Shown here: piece after piece, positions 46,801 through 57,730 of the stretch
Position numbering within the stretch: position 1 is the stretch's first letter
Layout: every line of letters starts with the position of its first letter
Assembly: GCA_030248135.1 (NCBI GenBank)
Contig: JASANC010005145.1
Coordinates: forward strand, 44,925 to 108,924
DNA from: Theristus sp. LFF4_11
Lineage: Eukaryota > Nematoda > Chromadorea > Monhysterida > Xyalidae
Length of the DNA: 64,000 nt
Reading direction: 5' to 3'
Position numbers and translations under genes: made by a program
Notes under the pieces: model-generated
Databases searched by the model: none
What the model was told of the DNA's origin: nothing
Seen by the model: the letters and a program-made list of their open reading frames with translations, nothing else

Positions 46801-49800
46801 TCGTACCTTCCTTCTGCTTCTGGCTTCCGAATTCGGTGATAAAAGTGCATGTGCATCGGATCAAATCGAAGCGCTTGTTATTCTTCAAATCCAACGAATG
46901 CAGAGCGTTTCATAATTCCACTGCTCAGGATTACCACCCAACTCAAAAATCACCCACTAAACAAAACAAAAATTACAAACCGCAACCGCACACCTTTGGC
47001 TTTCCCTGATTGCTGAGATTGACGACGGTGTGACACGAATGGTCGAATATGAGCGCCCAGAAGCTGTCGATGGTGACGTGTTTCGGCCATTCCGTGACGA
47101 TCCATTCCTGTTTCCGGTGGAAACCGTCGATATAGACGGCGTTGATGAACGTGTAGTCTTTCGACTCGCCATGCAGCGTGTTCAGATACGGACGGGAGTG
47201 GTCGGCTGAGAAAGAAACGGGACAAACGAATGTGCAAACGTGCTCAAATGTTTTTTGTTACAGGGGTTCAAATGAAATAACAAACGAGCAAATCTTTTCA
47301 TTCAATACGCTCATTGCATTGGCCTGCTGTTACTGGCTTGCAATTCAAAAGCCTCTCTGTGACAGCAATGGCAGAATCTGACAATCGAACTTTCTGGCGT
47401 CAAAGAAACAAAACCAAAATCAGACCCCAGCACCCCCCCCCAGCGTGCACTCACGAGGCACAACCATGACGTCGCGGTTTTTGCCGCGATTCTCGATCCG
47501 ATGGCCACCGGCGCAGTCGCCGACGCACAACGACGGCGTCAGCTTGTTGACAGTCTGGAGAATAAAAAAAAACAGATTTCTGTCGCACACAACCATTCGA
47601 TAAAGGCGAAAACACCATTTCAGTATTTTGTCCGTACGCACAGACGTCGTTCGAAATCTTGTGCGCAAACCAATGGTGCCCGCAATGCATTTAGATGGCA
47701 CACACACGACACGACACGATTTCTAAATCGCGTGGCCAATTTTGAAGTGTCGTGTGCGTGCGCGCGCACAAAAAACGAATTGCTAAATCCCCTTCAACAA
47801 AACCGGTTCACAAAAAAAGAACAAACTCTGCGATTGCAATATGACGTCGGAGAATCGCAAAAAAAAACAAAGAAAACCATAAGAAAAAAACGCCTTCAAA
47901 TGCAACCTTGAACTCATCGGAGTCCTGCTTCTCCATCGTCTCACGGCCGTTCTTCGATTTGTACATGGCCGAGCGTCTCTCCAGGTGATCCAACGCCAAT
48001 GGCTCCACCGGGCATTCGACCGCCTCGCACAACACGTCGTAGATGAATGTGTACTGCTCCTGGAAATGGTGAGAGAGCGAACGCACTGATTTTCATTTAT
48101 GAGCAGAAACTGGAAATGCTGATTGAGAAAAAAATGGAAAGTGAACGTTGATTGACTAATAAACAGCAAGTAAATGCTGAATGACTGAATAACCGAAGTT
48201 GGGTGATTGATAAAAACAGAAGCGGAAGGATTGATCGACTGAATCAAAATCTGAAATGCTCAAGAACTGAAAAAAGCAGCTGGGTGACTGACTGAACCAG
48301 AACACAGAGATGGACTAGACTTTATCAAATGACCGCAAACTGGTGCAACCAGTGAAGAAAACAACAACGCGAAACAAAGAACAAACACGAAAACCGCGCT
48401 GCGGCGACACTCACAACGCTCTCAATGAGGCCCATGCGTTGATTGTTCAACTTTTTACAAAACCCGAACACGTCCATCACTTGGTCGTGTCTCAGTTGTT
48501 CCAGGCACGAATCTACGGCGACGAACACACCGCTGCGACCGGCGCCGCTACTGGAAAAGGGGCAGGGGCATTAGAGAGCTGGTTGGAGCAAAACCTGCTT
48601 GATAAAAAAACCCTGAGAATTACAATCATAAAATTGAGCTGAAATGAAGCTGAAGGAAACGAAATGAAACTTGATTGAAGCTTTGTCTGTTTCTGAGACT
48701 TTTTTCAACGCATTTGACAACACCCTGAATTGTTTCGGGTGGACAAAATATCACATTTTTTTCGAAACTCAACCAAACAAAATTTAGCCAGCTGATCAGG
48801 CACACTGTCACCGCGAAAGAACCAAGTGGCTTTTGAGTGCCAAACTGGCAAAATTTCTGACAAACCAGTACGGTCGCCACGAGACTGGGTTGGCTTGGGA
48901 AATAAAACCGGTTTTTTACTGGCAATAAAAAAAACCGGTTTTTACCATCCCTGTGCGAGACGTGTCTTTTGCGTCTCGGAAATGATGTATCGTAATCTGG
49001 ACAACACACACAAACCAAACCTAAACAAAACCAAAAACCAACCCTAAAACACGCCTCACCTGCAATGCACGACGATCGGCCCCGTCGGCGGATGTCGACT
49101 GAGGAATTTGCGGACGCGTCTTCTCAGTTCAATGAAAGCACTGATATACGGAAAACTGTTCAACTCCCACTCGGTGAAGTGAAACTGGTGAATCAGACGG
49201 GACTCGGTGCCACGCCTTATCCTCAGCACGCGGATCACGAAATGGCAATAGGTGGTCGTTTGCACCGTCTCGACGTCGATGTCGCCGTAGGTCGTTCGAA
49301 TCGGCGGCCAGTACTGCAGGCACATCACCTGCAAAGAACACATGGTGCGTCGTGCGTGTGGTTTTTTGGTGAACGTTTTTGGTGAACAGTTTTTTGGTGA
49401 ACGTTTTTGGTGAACAGTTTTTTGGTGAACAGTTTTTTGGTACATGTTTTTTTGGTGAATGTTTTTTGGTGAACGTTTTTTTGGTGAACGTTTTTTGGTG
49501 AACAGTTTTTTGGTACACGGTTTTTTGGTTAATGTTTTTGGTGAACGTTTTTTTGGTGCACATTTTTAGTGAACGCCTTTCTGGTGAAGATTATACAGTC
49601 GAACTGTGAATTATGGACAATCAGCTGATTGACTCATTTGAATTTGGCTTACTGAGATTGAACTAGCTCTAGGCAGCCAATTAGCGTGCTGTATTCAAAA
49701 CGTCTTAAAACCACGAAAAACCACGAAACCACAGAGACTGCCCGCAACTGACCCTCATGAAATCGAACACCTTCGTCAGCATCACAATACAATTGGAACG

Positions 49801-50793
49801 TAACTCCCAGACGAGCCGCCAGAATTCGCCGATCACTGGCTTCGCCTTGACCGATTGCGTCACGACGTACTGACGGCATTCGGTGAGACCCTGGAGATTC
49901 GTTTTTTTAACAGTCATTTTTCAGTCACTTTAATGGTTTGAATGGAGCGGCTTTAGTGCAAACTGGCTGGTCGACCAACACAACGGTAAGAAAGTGTCAC
50001 GTGACGCTTCAACGTGATATTTGTCGTTAAATATAAAGTTCGCATAAAATCAAATCAGTTCGTGATTCTACGAAATCGTAGAATCTAAACCAGTAATACG
50101 ACTTCTTGAAATAGGACACCACAAATTCGAGAAACGCACATCAACATAAGACGCGTTCGCGTATGTGGAATGTGTCGGTTGGTCTGGAATTTTCGACAGT
50201 ATCACGCGGTTGTGGTCGTACGGCAGCACCTCCGGGTATTGGTTGCGTTCGGCGACTTCCGGCGACGAGCCGGCCTCCGTGCGGCACGGTTCCGCGCATT
50301 TCTTGATCATCTGTCGCAAAAGTTGACAAAAAAACAGCTTTTATTAGTGATAACCACAGACAACAACCGGCAACATTTCAACTGCTTTGGCTGTCCGTGA
50401 TTCTTTTACCAGCACAACAGAATATTGGTTGTTTGAACTGAATCTTGGTGGAAGGAAATGCATAACTTACTAATCTCTCCAAATTTTTCATGGTGTCAAA
50501 GGAAGCGTTTTTTTTTTGAAAACCCGATGGTGTCATGGCGATCATAGATCTTTGCCAGCAAAAATGATCAATCATGCGTTGAATTCGGTTCCGTAGAAAA
50601 CATAAAAAGTCATGAAACAACATAACACTCGATAAACAAGCCAACAAAACCCCAAAACTAGAGAATTTCGACGTTACCAAATATTCTCCTTTGAAGAGAA
50701 TCTTCTTCTTGCGTCTGTCGTGCACGTACTGCACAAAGCGGGCCTTCTCGATCGACGCCTGCGGCACGGCGGCCATCGCTTTCTCTTCTTGGA
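43897..50793 (-). CDS. Tandem-domain protein tyrosine phosphatase, receptor-type, 5' end missing
   Basis: Thirteen exons in translation order: 50678-50793, 50140-50310, 49753-49890, 49060-49328, 48415-48550, 47907-48059, 47455-47554, 46994-47205, 46499-46618, 46050-46142, 44949-45163, 44660-44795, 43897-44067; about 676 residues, all phases consistent. Domain 1 has ERNQYPEVLPYDHNRV (pTyr-loop region), IGEFWRLVWE, IVMLT, and VHCSSGAGRSG with catalytic Cys and Arg. The WPD loop reads FTEWELNSFP, so the general-acid Asp is lost, and the Q-loop reads GLIESV. Domain 2 has ENRGKNRDVMVVP, TFINAVYIDG, a WPI loop and a P-loop LSHNGVSRVG in which Ser replaces Cys. Two domains suggest a receptor-type enzyme acting at the membrane, but I found no membrane or extracellular exon upstream. 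The first listed exon opens at an acceptor and has an in-frame ATG at 50776, so a cytosolic form is possible. Confidence 0.85.
44232..44325. mobile_element. 94-base hairpin element (family E), copy 1
   Basis: The left arm GCATTCATGAAGCAGTATTT and the right arm ending CTGCTTCATGAATGCC are reverse complements, with GTGACGCGTAGCTG near the loop. It is a close relative of 55220-55318. It lies in the intron before the last phosphatase exon. No coding capacity. Confidence 0.75.
45390..45422. repeat. Short tandem repeat GTCAACAGG
   Basis: Three and a half copies of a 10-base unit (GGTCAACAGG) lie in a phosphatase intron. No function is apparent. Confidence 0.7.
49365..49580. repeat. Minisatellite of TTTTTTGGTGAAC units in a phosphatase intron
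   Basis: Roughly a dozen imperfect units of 13-19 bases, each a T run followed by GGTGAACG or GGTACAC, stand in tandem. Read on the minus strand they give a repetitive KTVHQKTFTK-like open frame. This lies in the intron between the exons at 49060-49328 and 49753-49890 and starts only about 40 bases from an exon border, so it is intronic satellite rather than protein. Confidence 0.8.
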
Positions 50794-52152
50794 CTGCAAA
50801 TAAGCGCGTTTTAAATTCAATTTTTGAGTTTTAAAATTTTAATTTCACATTCAGAGATCGTTTCGCAAAAGAACTATCGGTTCAATTTTGTTGCCAATTT
50901 CAGCAATAATACATGGACAAAAATAAATCCGAAAGAAGTTTCTGGTTGTTAGTAAACAAACACGCAGTGAACAAGAGTCGTGAAGACAAGACTAACTAAC
51001 ATTGCTCGTTTTTCACCATTATTTCTGGCTTCGCTTCCATACAAAAGTGTAACTTGAGTTCAGCACATTACACACGTGAATTTTGGAGAATAAAGACGGA
51101 TGGTACACTTGTTTGTTTCAGTAAAATTGATAATTCAAATACTAATGCGAAGCGAATATATGTCGACACAGTGCGTTTGTCAGAAACAGTGATTTTACAC
51201 GCCACAAGAATAATACTGACGCACAGAAAAACTGTCAAAAGCCAGCAAGGGGCTCATCAAGCAAATTGCATTGTGGTGTTGTGTCTCGGGCACGAATGAA
51301 ACTATCACGCCAGAGAGGCGTTTCTTGTAAATTTTGATTGAAAAAAAGTTGATATAAAAATTACAGCGGCAAAACGCTCGACTAGACGCTGCTGACGTCA
51401 TGACGCTATGAAGAAAGGCAGTCATTAGGAGCATGTGGACACATACGATGTATTGTATGAAAGAACAAGGCAGAACAATCGAAACCGCGAGCTGGCTGCA
51501 AAATGTACGCACGTAAACTCTGGGTGTCGTCGATTCGAATTACCACCAATGAGCTCCGCCCATATTGTTGGGTTGCAGCTTTGTACGTTCTGAACGCAAG
51601 ACGTTGCAAACGAAAACTAATAGTTCTTGTAACTCATAATTTTCTTGCCATAAATTATCAGTTTTAGCGACCTTGAAGAAGCCTGCTTATATTGGAATGG
51701 AACTGCTGAACAAAGCAATACGAATACCAACAAAAACGCGCTGAAAAAAAACCCGGCTGATAAAAACGTCGGATGTTTTTACTTCAAGTGACGTATTATC
51801 TTTTCTTTAAGACCTGCGACTCCCGTTGCAAAATTTGAATTCCCGCGTCGTGCATGAGACTGCTTACCCATCTATGCGCGAATTGAGATGCGAGACCAAA
51901 ATAAAAGATATTACAAACGTCACATCACACTGCACATGTAACATACACTGTCTCGACGTGAACATTGTTGCATGCTCATTTGCGACGCTTCTGATTTTTT
52001 TCCACGGTTTTTTGTTTTTCCGCTCGCTTCTTCGCTTCACACTGCAGTTCAATTTGATTTTCGAATCAAGCGACTTTCGACCTCCGCTGTCGTTTGAGAG
52101 AGAAGACTGTCAAAGCCTGCTCTCACAACAATTAGTAAATTGAACACATGTA
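50794..52152. other. Region upstream of the phosphatase exons
   Basis: No exon was recognised on either strand. It should include the phosphatase promoter or an intron to missing upstream exons. It contains a short copy of the family A element, listed separately. Confidence 0.35.
51795..51912. mobile_element. Internally deleted family A element
   Basis: Left end ATTATCTTTTCTTTAAGACC and right end GCGAGACCAAAATAAAAGAT match the intact copy at 57438-57653, but about 100 bases of the middle are missing. The join lies after GCGACTCCCG. Confidence 0.7.
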
Positions 52153-52418
52153 TACCGTAAAGTCTTGCATATAAGGTTCCTCCCACTTATAAGACCCCCA
52201 CCCAAAAGTGGGCGGAGTGTCACACGGCGGGAAACCAAAAAATTCAAATTTTTGATTCGGTCAAAATCCCACCCCGTTTATAAGGCCCGAAATTCCTAAT
52301 CTTCGCGTTATAAGACCTCCTCCCACTTATAAGGTTGTCACACAAAATTCCACTTTTTTCAGAAATTTTTGATTTTCAAATTTATATAAGGAGACCTTAT
52401 ATGCAAGACTTTACGGTA
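52153..52418. mobile_element. 266-base miniature transposon with perfect 25-base ends
   Basis: The first 25 bases (TACCGTAAAGTCTTGCATAT and five more) are the exact reverse complement of the last 25. The interior repeats a CCCACTTATAAG motif and has AT-rich stretches, with no coding frame. The ends begin TACCGTA, as does the large palindrome at 28300, so the two may belong to one superfamily. Perfect ends suggest recent movement or selection. Confidence 0.85.
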
Positions 52419-54183
52419 ACTTTGGTGGTAACGCCAGAATTTCACGACCAAAAAAATGTATGTTCTGTTCAAAACGGCTGATTCCATGGTATAGTTGTAC
52501 AAGTTGCAGTTGGAGCCCATCAAGAAATTTCAACACCAGTAAGATCCTCACGTCATTTTCGAACCAAATCAGCAGAAATGTGGTGGCGCAATAAAGAATT
52601 ATTCCGGTTATATAATGATTATATATTGCACGTGTGTTTCTGTACGTGCGTACAGTACACGGCCCTCTTTCTGGTGTCAGAGACAGGATGGGGCGTGTGT
52701 CGTGTGTGCCCCGCCGCTGCTGATGATTCGATTATTATGCACGTCGGCGCAGCCCAGGAAGCGCTCTCATGAGTGCAAGCCGACTGCACCGGAAACCGCA
52801 TAGACACATGACGACGACGTCGACGACCGCTACAAGCTGGCATAATGTGCAGCTGGGCTGCGGCAACGCTGCATGGAGAATTTTCGCGCGCTTGTGTTTA
52901 TTCGTATAACGATTATAAATAACAGTTACACAGACGTTATACGCATCAGTGCGGGCGCGGGCATACCGCGCGCCCCCCGAAGCTATCGTCTTTCAACGTC
53001 AGTTTTCACTTGATCGAGTATACACATGTGCGTATTACCTTTGGTCGCTTTTGAAAAAGACCAAATACGCACCGTTGATTCGCTTCATTGGACGCGTCTA
53101 ATGGACCGTGTGCAACTGTGTACAGACGGACATATGCATATCAGTATACCCCAGTGTGCATGCGTTGAAAATAAACAGTCTAGCTGTATGCGCGTGACAT
53201 TCTTTGCAAGTGCCAGCATGTACAGTGCTTGACGCACACACGCAAAAACGCCTCATGGTCGTGCGTGTCGTGTCTGCGTCTGTTTGGGCACATTGACACA
53301 TGTCAGACGGCACGCAAGCATATACACCATGTACCAGCACGCATGCACATACTTGTACATGTACGGTTAAAGAGACACGCGGAAGCTTTGCAGCGACATA
53401 AGACCAGCTGAAAAACCGGAACCGCACTTATCACGACACTCTGTCCGTCACACTACAGTGCAGGAGAAAATGAGTGAAAAATGCGAAATGACAGGGCGCT
53501 GGTGGTTTTCTGCATATGTACATATGTCTGGTCAACATGTCATCTCCTTTAGCTTTTGCACCAGTTTTTGTTGCTGTTTTTCGCATATGGTTGCGCTGAA
53601 AGCTACATTATGTGTACTTGTACGAACAACGTTTTTCAACATGCATATCGTGCGTGTGTCTCGAAAACAAAAAATGCGCAAAATGCAAGTTACATACCCC
53701 ATGTCATGTATGGCCATCAGTGCTGCTAACAAATACAGTCAACTGTAACATACAGTAAAATAAGCACTGAAAAAGGTGAAACGTATCAAAAGTACGTATA
53801 CCAGAACCCTTGAGAAAGTGTACGTGTAACCAGCACCATGTACGTATAATCCGTTAAAAACAACAGAAACACGAACCAGCGCCACACTAGATATTACCAG
53901 AACAAGCCTGAACCAACCTAATTACGCGGCCAGCTTATCAGTACTAACGCTTTTGCTTGCGTCATTTCCTGCCATATGACACGCTTTTCCGTTATGCACA
54001 TGTGCAATACATGTATATGTGCACTTGTCTCACGCTTACATATGTAGCTTTTTGAAAGGTTGATATACTCGAAGGCGCATGCTCATAACGCTCACATACA
54101 GTGTGGAAAACATGACAAATGATGTGGCATGCGCACAATATGTATGTAAGTCTCACATGTATTTTACTAGTTTTGATCTGACA
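52419..54183. other. Non-coding region rich in short palindromes
   Basis: No exon was recognised. Words such as ACATGTAC, CATATGT and TGCATA recur densely from about 52.9 to 54.2 kb (for example ATATGTACATATGT near 53513). Open frames here are short and cysteine/histidine-rich by composition. Confidence 0.35.
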
Positions 54184-55145
54184 TCACCAGCGCCATAAAA
54201 AAGAAACACTTGAGAAAAATGACGGCTCATAAAAAATATAAAACAAACACGCAATTCGAATTCGTGAGCTGCAATGAAAGTCGACTGTTTCTCCAATGAA
54301 ATGAAAAAAAATCAAAATACTTTTTAGAAGTTTTAGCCGAGAAAAGCCACCTTGCAGCAACAGTTGGCTCTGTTGTCGGTCCAGTTTTGTCGACCAATAA
54401 TAGTAAGCGCGATTGGTCTGCTGTTCGCCCGTCTCGAACACATTGTCGTTGTCGTCGTCGTCATTTCCAAATGGCATGCCACGGAACACGCCAACCGCCA
54501 CGTTGCGCAGCAGCATCACTGACATCAGCAGCGGCGGTGTCACGGCGAAACCGAAAGCGCGCAGTAGTCCCCGTTAATTGCCGAACATTCCCGCTCGAGG
54601 AACTATTGAACGGGGATGGGGGGGGGGGTTTCTTGTGCGGAAATGCAAAACAATGAAAACCGGTGGTGTATATATGTTTTGTTTCTGTCCGAATGACTGT
54701 TGAAAACACGTTATACAACCGATTTTGACCGTCCTGATGGTTTGCATAATTATTATCAGCAACAAAAGCGTGTACCCGTGCCAGAATGTTTCAGCGCAAA
54801 AAAAAACACGCATGTCATGTTTTGCCGTGACACCGGCGAGGCGTGCTGCACCAGGAACGGGCCGATCGGCGACGAATGGTGTCGTTTCTTGTGGTTTCGC
54901 TGCGTCTGCGTGCGACCAGTGCACGGGGGTGCTCCGCGAGTTCCCTGTTTCAACGTTCGAACGTTCGGCAGTTCCGTTTGAGTGTCGTCGTCATCCGACG
55001 CGTCGTTTTCCGTGGTGATTTCGAACATTTCATTTTCACGCTCAACGGCGCCGCGCGGCGTTGGCGAGCACGGCGCTGAGACGAGAACGGACGTCTTCAG
55101 CGATTGCTGGTGGCGGTATTTGTTCCGGTGGACGCTCAGAAATGA
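54184..55145 (-). CDS. Possible exons of an unidentified minus-strand gene
   Basis: Two stretches have coding-like codon use on the minus strand. Within about 54850-55140 one frame reads SAPCSPTPRGAVERENEMFE and continues with DASDDDDTQTELPNV and KKRHHSSPIGPFLVQHASP. Within about 54340-54540 another reads GFAVTPPLLMSVMLLRNVAV and GVFRGMPFGNDDDD, which could be a membrane segment. I could not find acceptors that join them cleanly; an in-frame stop lies just upstream of the second. They may be exons of one gene starting at 56356, or a decaying gene. No family was recognised. Confidence 0.3.
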
Positions 55146-55219
55146 GACGGTTGTGGTGCGTTGACGGGACATTTCTTTGGAAATTGCACTTTTTTCTTAA
55201 GTTTGATCGAACTACAAAA

Positions 55220-55318
55220 CAAAGGGGCATTCATGAAGCAGTATTTATTTAGTGACGCGTAGCTGCGGTAAAGCATAGCTGAGCAGTCACTAGATACTGC
55301 TTCATGAATGCCGCTTAA
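55220..55318. mobile_element. Hairpin element (family E), copy 2
   Basis: It has the same arms as 44232-44325 (GCATTCATGAAGCAGTATTT and ACTGCTTCATGAATGCC) with a slightly longer loop containing TTTAGTGACGCGTAGCTG. The two copies are about 11 kb apart. Confidence 0.75.
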
Positions 55319-56061
55319 TCCGCATTTTGAGTCGAGCTACACTGGTTTTGACTAATAACAAGACAACCAAACGAGTTGGCTCAACGATCAATAGAAGTGG
55401 AATTATTATCAATAACTATCCGGTGCACCTAAATCGATGAAAAAGACGGGATAAAAAATCTCAGATAAAAAAATATGATAACTTATTCATGGAACTTCAC
55501 TGTTTCTGATCAAAGAACCTGTTGACCAGAGTAACCAAAATCCAGTTTCAGTCTGAATGTTTGATTGTTCAGCATTGAACCGTCTTTCAAAGTTCTGAGC
55601 CATTGTGGAATTCTATATGCAAGATGGGTGTCTAATTACGTTTGCATACATTTTTCGTGCAGGCGTCAATTATAAGTGACAGCAGTCATGAAAAAATATT
55701 AATGCAGGAAAACATGAATAACTAAGTAAACATCGCAGAAAGCAGAGGCAAACCAACTCGAGAACGATAAGAATGCGAGCAGGTAAACATAAAATGAGCG
55801 AACAGGATCGAGCAAACCAATCCCCACAAAACAAACAACATGTGCGGTATTGCCTTTTTTTCAACGCGCCATTTGATTATTACGGAATCAGAAATGAGTC
55901 AGAAGCTAATCAGAGACAATCCTCGGTGGTCGACCGGTCTGAGGCGCTCGTCCGGCATAGCACAAGAGGCGTGTGGGTGGTGGGCTCAAATCTCACTCGA
56001 GGTCACAAAAATCCGCAAAATTAAAACAAAACCAATGAAGAAAACGCACGTAACACGAAAC

Positions 56062-56356
56062 GATTGCGGATGCGTGTCGGACTCGGCAGCACCGACGACG
56101 ACGACGTTCCGGGCACTTTTATACGGACGTGTTTCTCGCGTGGCCCGCCCGCACCACCGAACAGACTGCCCATCAACGAGCGACTGGTGCCCGCCACCGA
56201 GCCAGTCCTCAGTCGCTGCTGATTGGCCGTCGCTCGCACCAGAATCGGCGTGACGTTCGCTGATTGGCTGTAGCCGCGCACGCCAATCAGCTGCTCCATT
56301 TGGACGCCCTCGAGCGCTTGTTGCTCCGTGAAACAGCGGCGATTCAGCGCGGACAT
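56062..56356 (-). CDS. Probable first coding exon of an unidentified gene
   Basis: An ATG at 56354-56356 opens about 98 codons (MSALNRRCFTEQQALEGVQM at the start) with GC-rich third positions. The sequence is Ser/Gly/Arg-rich further on (GTSRSLMGSLFGGAGG) and ends near TRIRN at a GT (AATC|GTTTCG). There is no signal peptide, so a cytosolic N terminus is likely. It may join the coding signal at 54.2-55.1 kb. I do not recognise the family. Confidence 0.4.
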
Positions 56357-57311
56357 CGTTTCCGTTTTTCGTTGTTGTTGTTGTTGTTGCGAATTTCAGC
56401 GCTGCTCAATTGTCACACGCGGGTGATGGAAGTTTGTGGGATTTCCATGTGCACACACTCTCTCGTTTGTGTCATAAAATGGCGATCGTTTGCAAGTGTC
56501 TCTCGACGGTGTCCATGATTTTCGATAACTTCGTAGTGCAGTGCCGGGCTGACATTTTATCAGGCTGGTGAATGAAATTACGTTCTAATTATCTCGACTC
56601 GCAGCTAAAATGGCATGGCATTGGAATTTTCAAAGAGAGAGAAATAATCGACAAGTGCACAGAAAACAGAGATAAAAGGAATGTGTTCATTCCTGCACCA
56701 TACACACGCACAGTTGCACTGTAATTGCACGGCATCCAACGTTTCGCGGTTGCATTGAAAATTGAATATAATATGCAGAATGCGCAGACTTTGCGCCTTA
56801 GCTCTATTGTGAGACAATTGCATTTCCCATTATTGTTTATGGCAAGCAAGTCGGACTTTGGATTGCAGAACTTCGATTGACACTGCTGTGTGGTTGGTTT
56901 TCTCTAACGAGCATACTGTACTGACTATGGTTTTTCACCATTATTGCTACCATCAAGCACAAATGGTTCAGACGAATAATTTTGAAGAAGATTGAAAGAA
57001 TAATTTTGCGTGCAAGGACGCTCATGAAAAAATTTTTCAAAAACATTGGTGGGTCTATATTTCTCAAGAATTCGATGATTCGGATGATCGAATCCTGTGC
57101 TACGAAGACTCATCGACACATAATTCTATTGAGATCGTGTCGAAACCAAAGACGGTGCATACCGTAGTCAGCGTGCGTATTCCTGTCAATGGTGTACGTA
57201 TACGTCAGTGTGTTCATTGATTACGTGCCAACCCGTGCGAAATCGCGTGCGCACAAAGACCGCGGTTGAAAACAACAACAAAATACACGAAAACACAAAC
57301 ACAATGCCACA
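56357..57311. other. Intergenic region
   Basis: No exon or repeat was recognised. It probably holds the promoter of the minus-strand gene starting at 56356. Confidence 0.3.
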
Positions 57312-57730
57312 CTAAAAAAGTGTCCGAGAACTCGTGTCCGGTGGCGTGTCCCGCCGCATCTCTCGTGTCCGTGTTCGTGTCTCGCGTCGTGTGTTTTTTT
57401 TCCCGAAAAAAATCATGGCGCAGAATGTCGGGTAACTATTATCTTTTCTTTAAGACCTGCGACTCAATGCGGTTGTAGACGTGAAAGGAAACTAGTTTCA
57501 ATCTTTTATGTGGTAACTCAGAATAGCCTAAGTGACCCGGTCTTAATAAGGGGTCTCGGATCACTTTTCCAATTTTGAATTCCCGCGTCATCCGTGAAAT
57601 TGTTTGCCCATCTATGCGCGCATTGAGTTGCGAGACCAAAATAAAAGATCATAACCGGGATGACACAGAGGACACGACGCGGGTCACGAGGCGGGACACG
57701 ACACCGGACACAGGCTCGGACATTTTTTAG
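57312..57730. mobile_element. GC-rich foldback element interrupted by a family A insertion
   Basis: The left arm begins CTAAAAAAGTGTCCGAG and contains GTGTCCGGTGGCGTGTCCCG. The right arm contains CGGGACACGACACCGGACAC and ends CTCGGACATTTTTTAG, the reverse complement. Between the arms sits the family A element (about 57438-57653). Arms consist of GACACG-type subrepeats. Without the insertion the sequence would be a hairpin of about 200 bases. Confidence 0.75.
57438..57653. mobile_element. Miniature inverted-repeat element (family A), intact copy
   Basis: About 215 bases with long imperfect terminal repeats (ATCTTTTCTTTAAGACCTGC at the left; ACCAAAATAAAAGAT at the right, reverse complement ATCTTTTATTTTGGT). 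It includes GTGACCCGGTCTTAATAAGG, also found in the split copy in SLC3A intron 2. There is no coding frame. Confidence 0.8.

Noticed and set aside
46278..46856. 192-codon minus-strand open frame
   Set aside because: Only 46499-46618 matches phosphatase domain 2 (QYPNFVHDKGKQVYG); the rest is intron read-through.
49056..49563. Open frames with KTVHQKTVHQ and TKKTFTKK repeats
   Set aside because: The repetitive part is an intronic minisatellite; only 49060-49328 is phosphatase exon.
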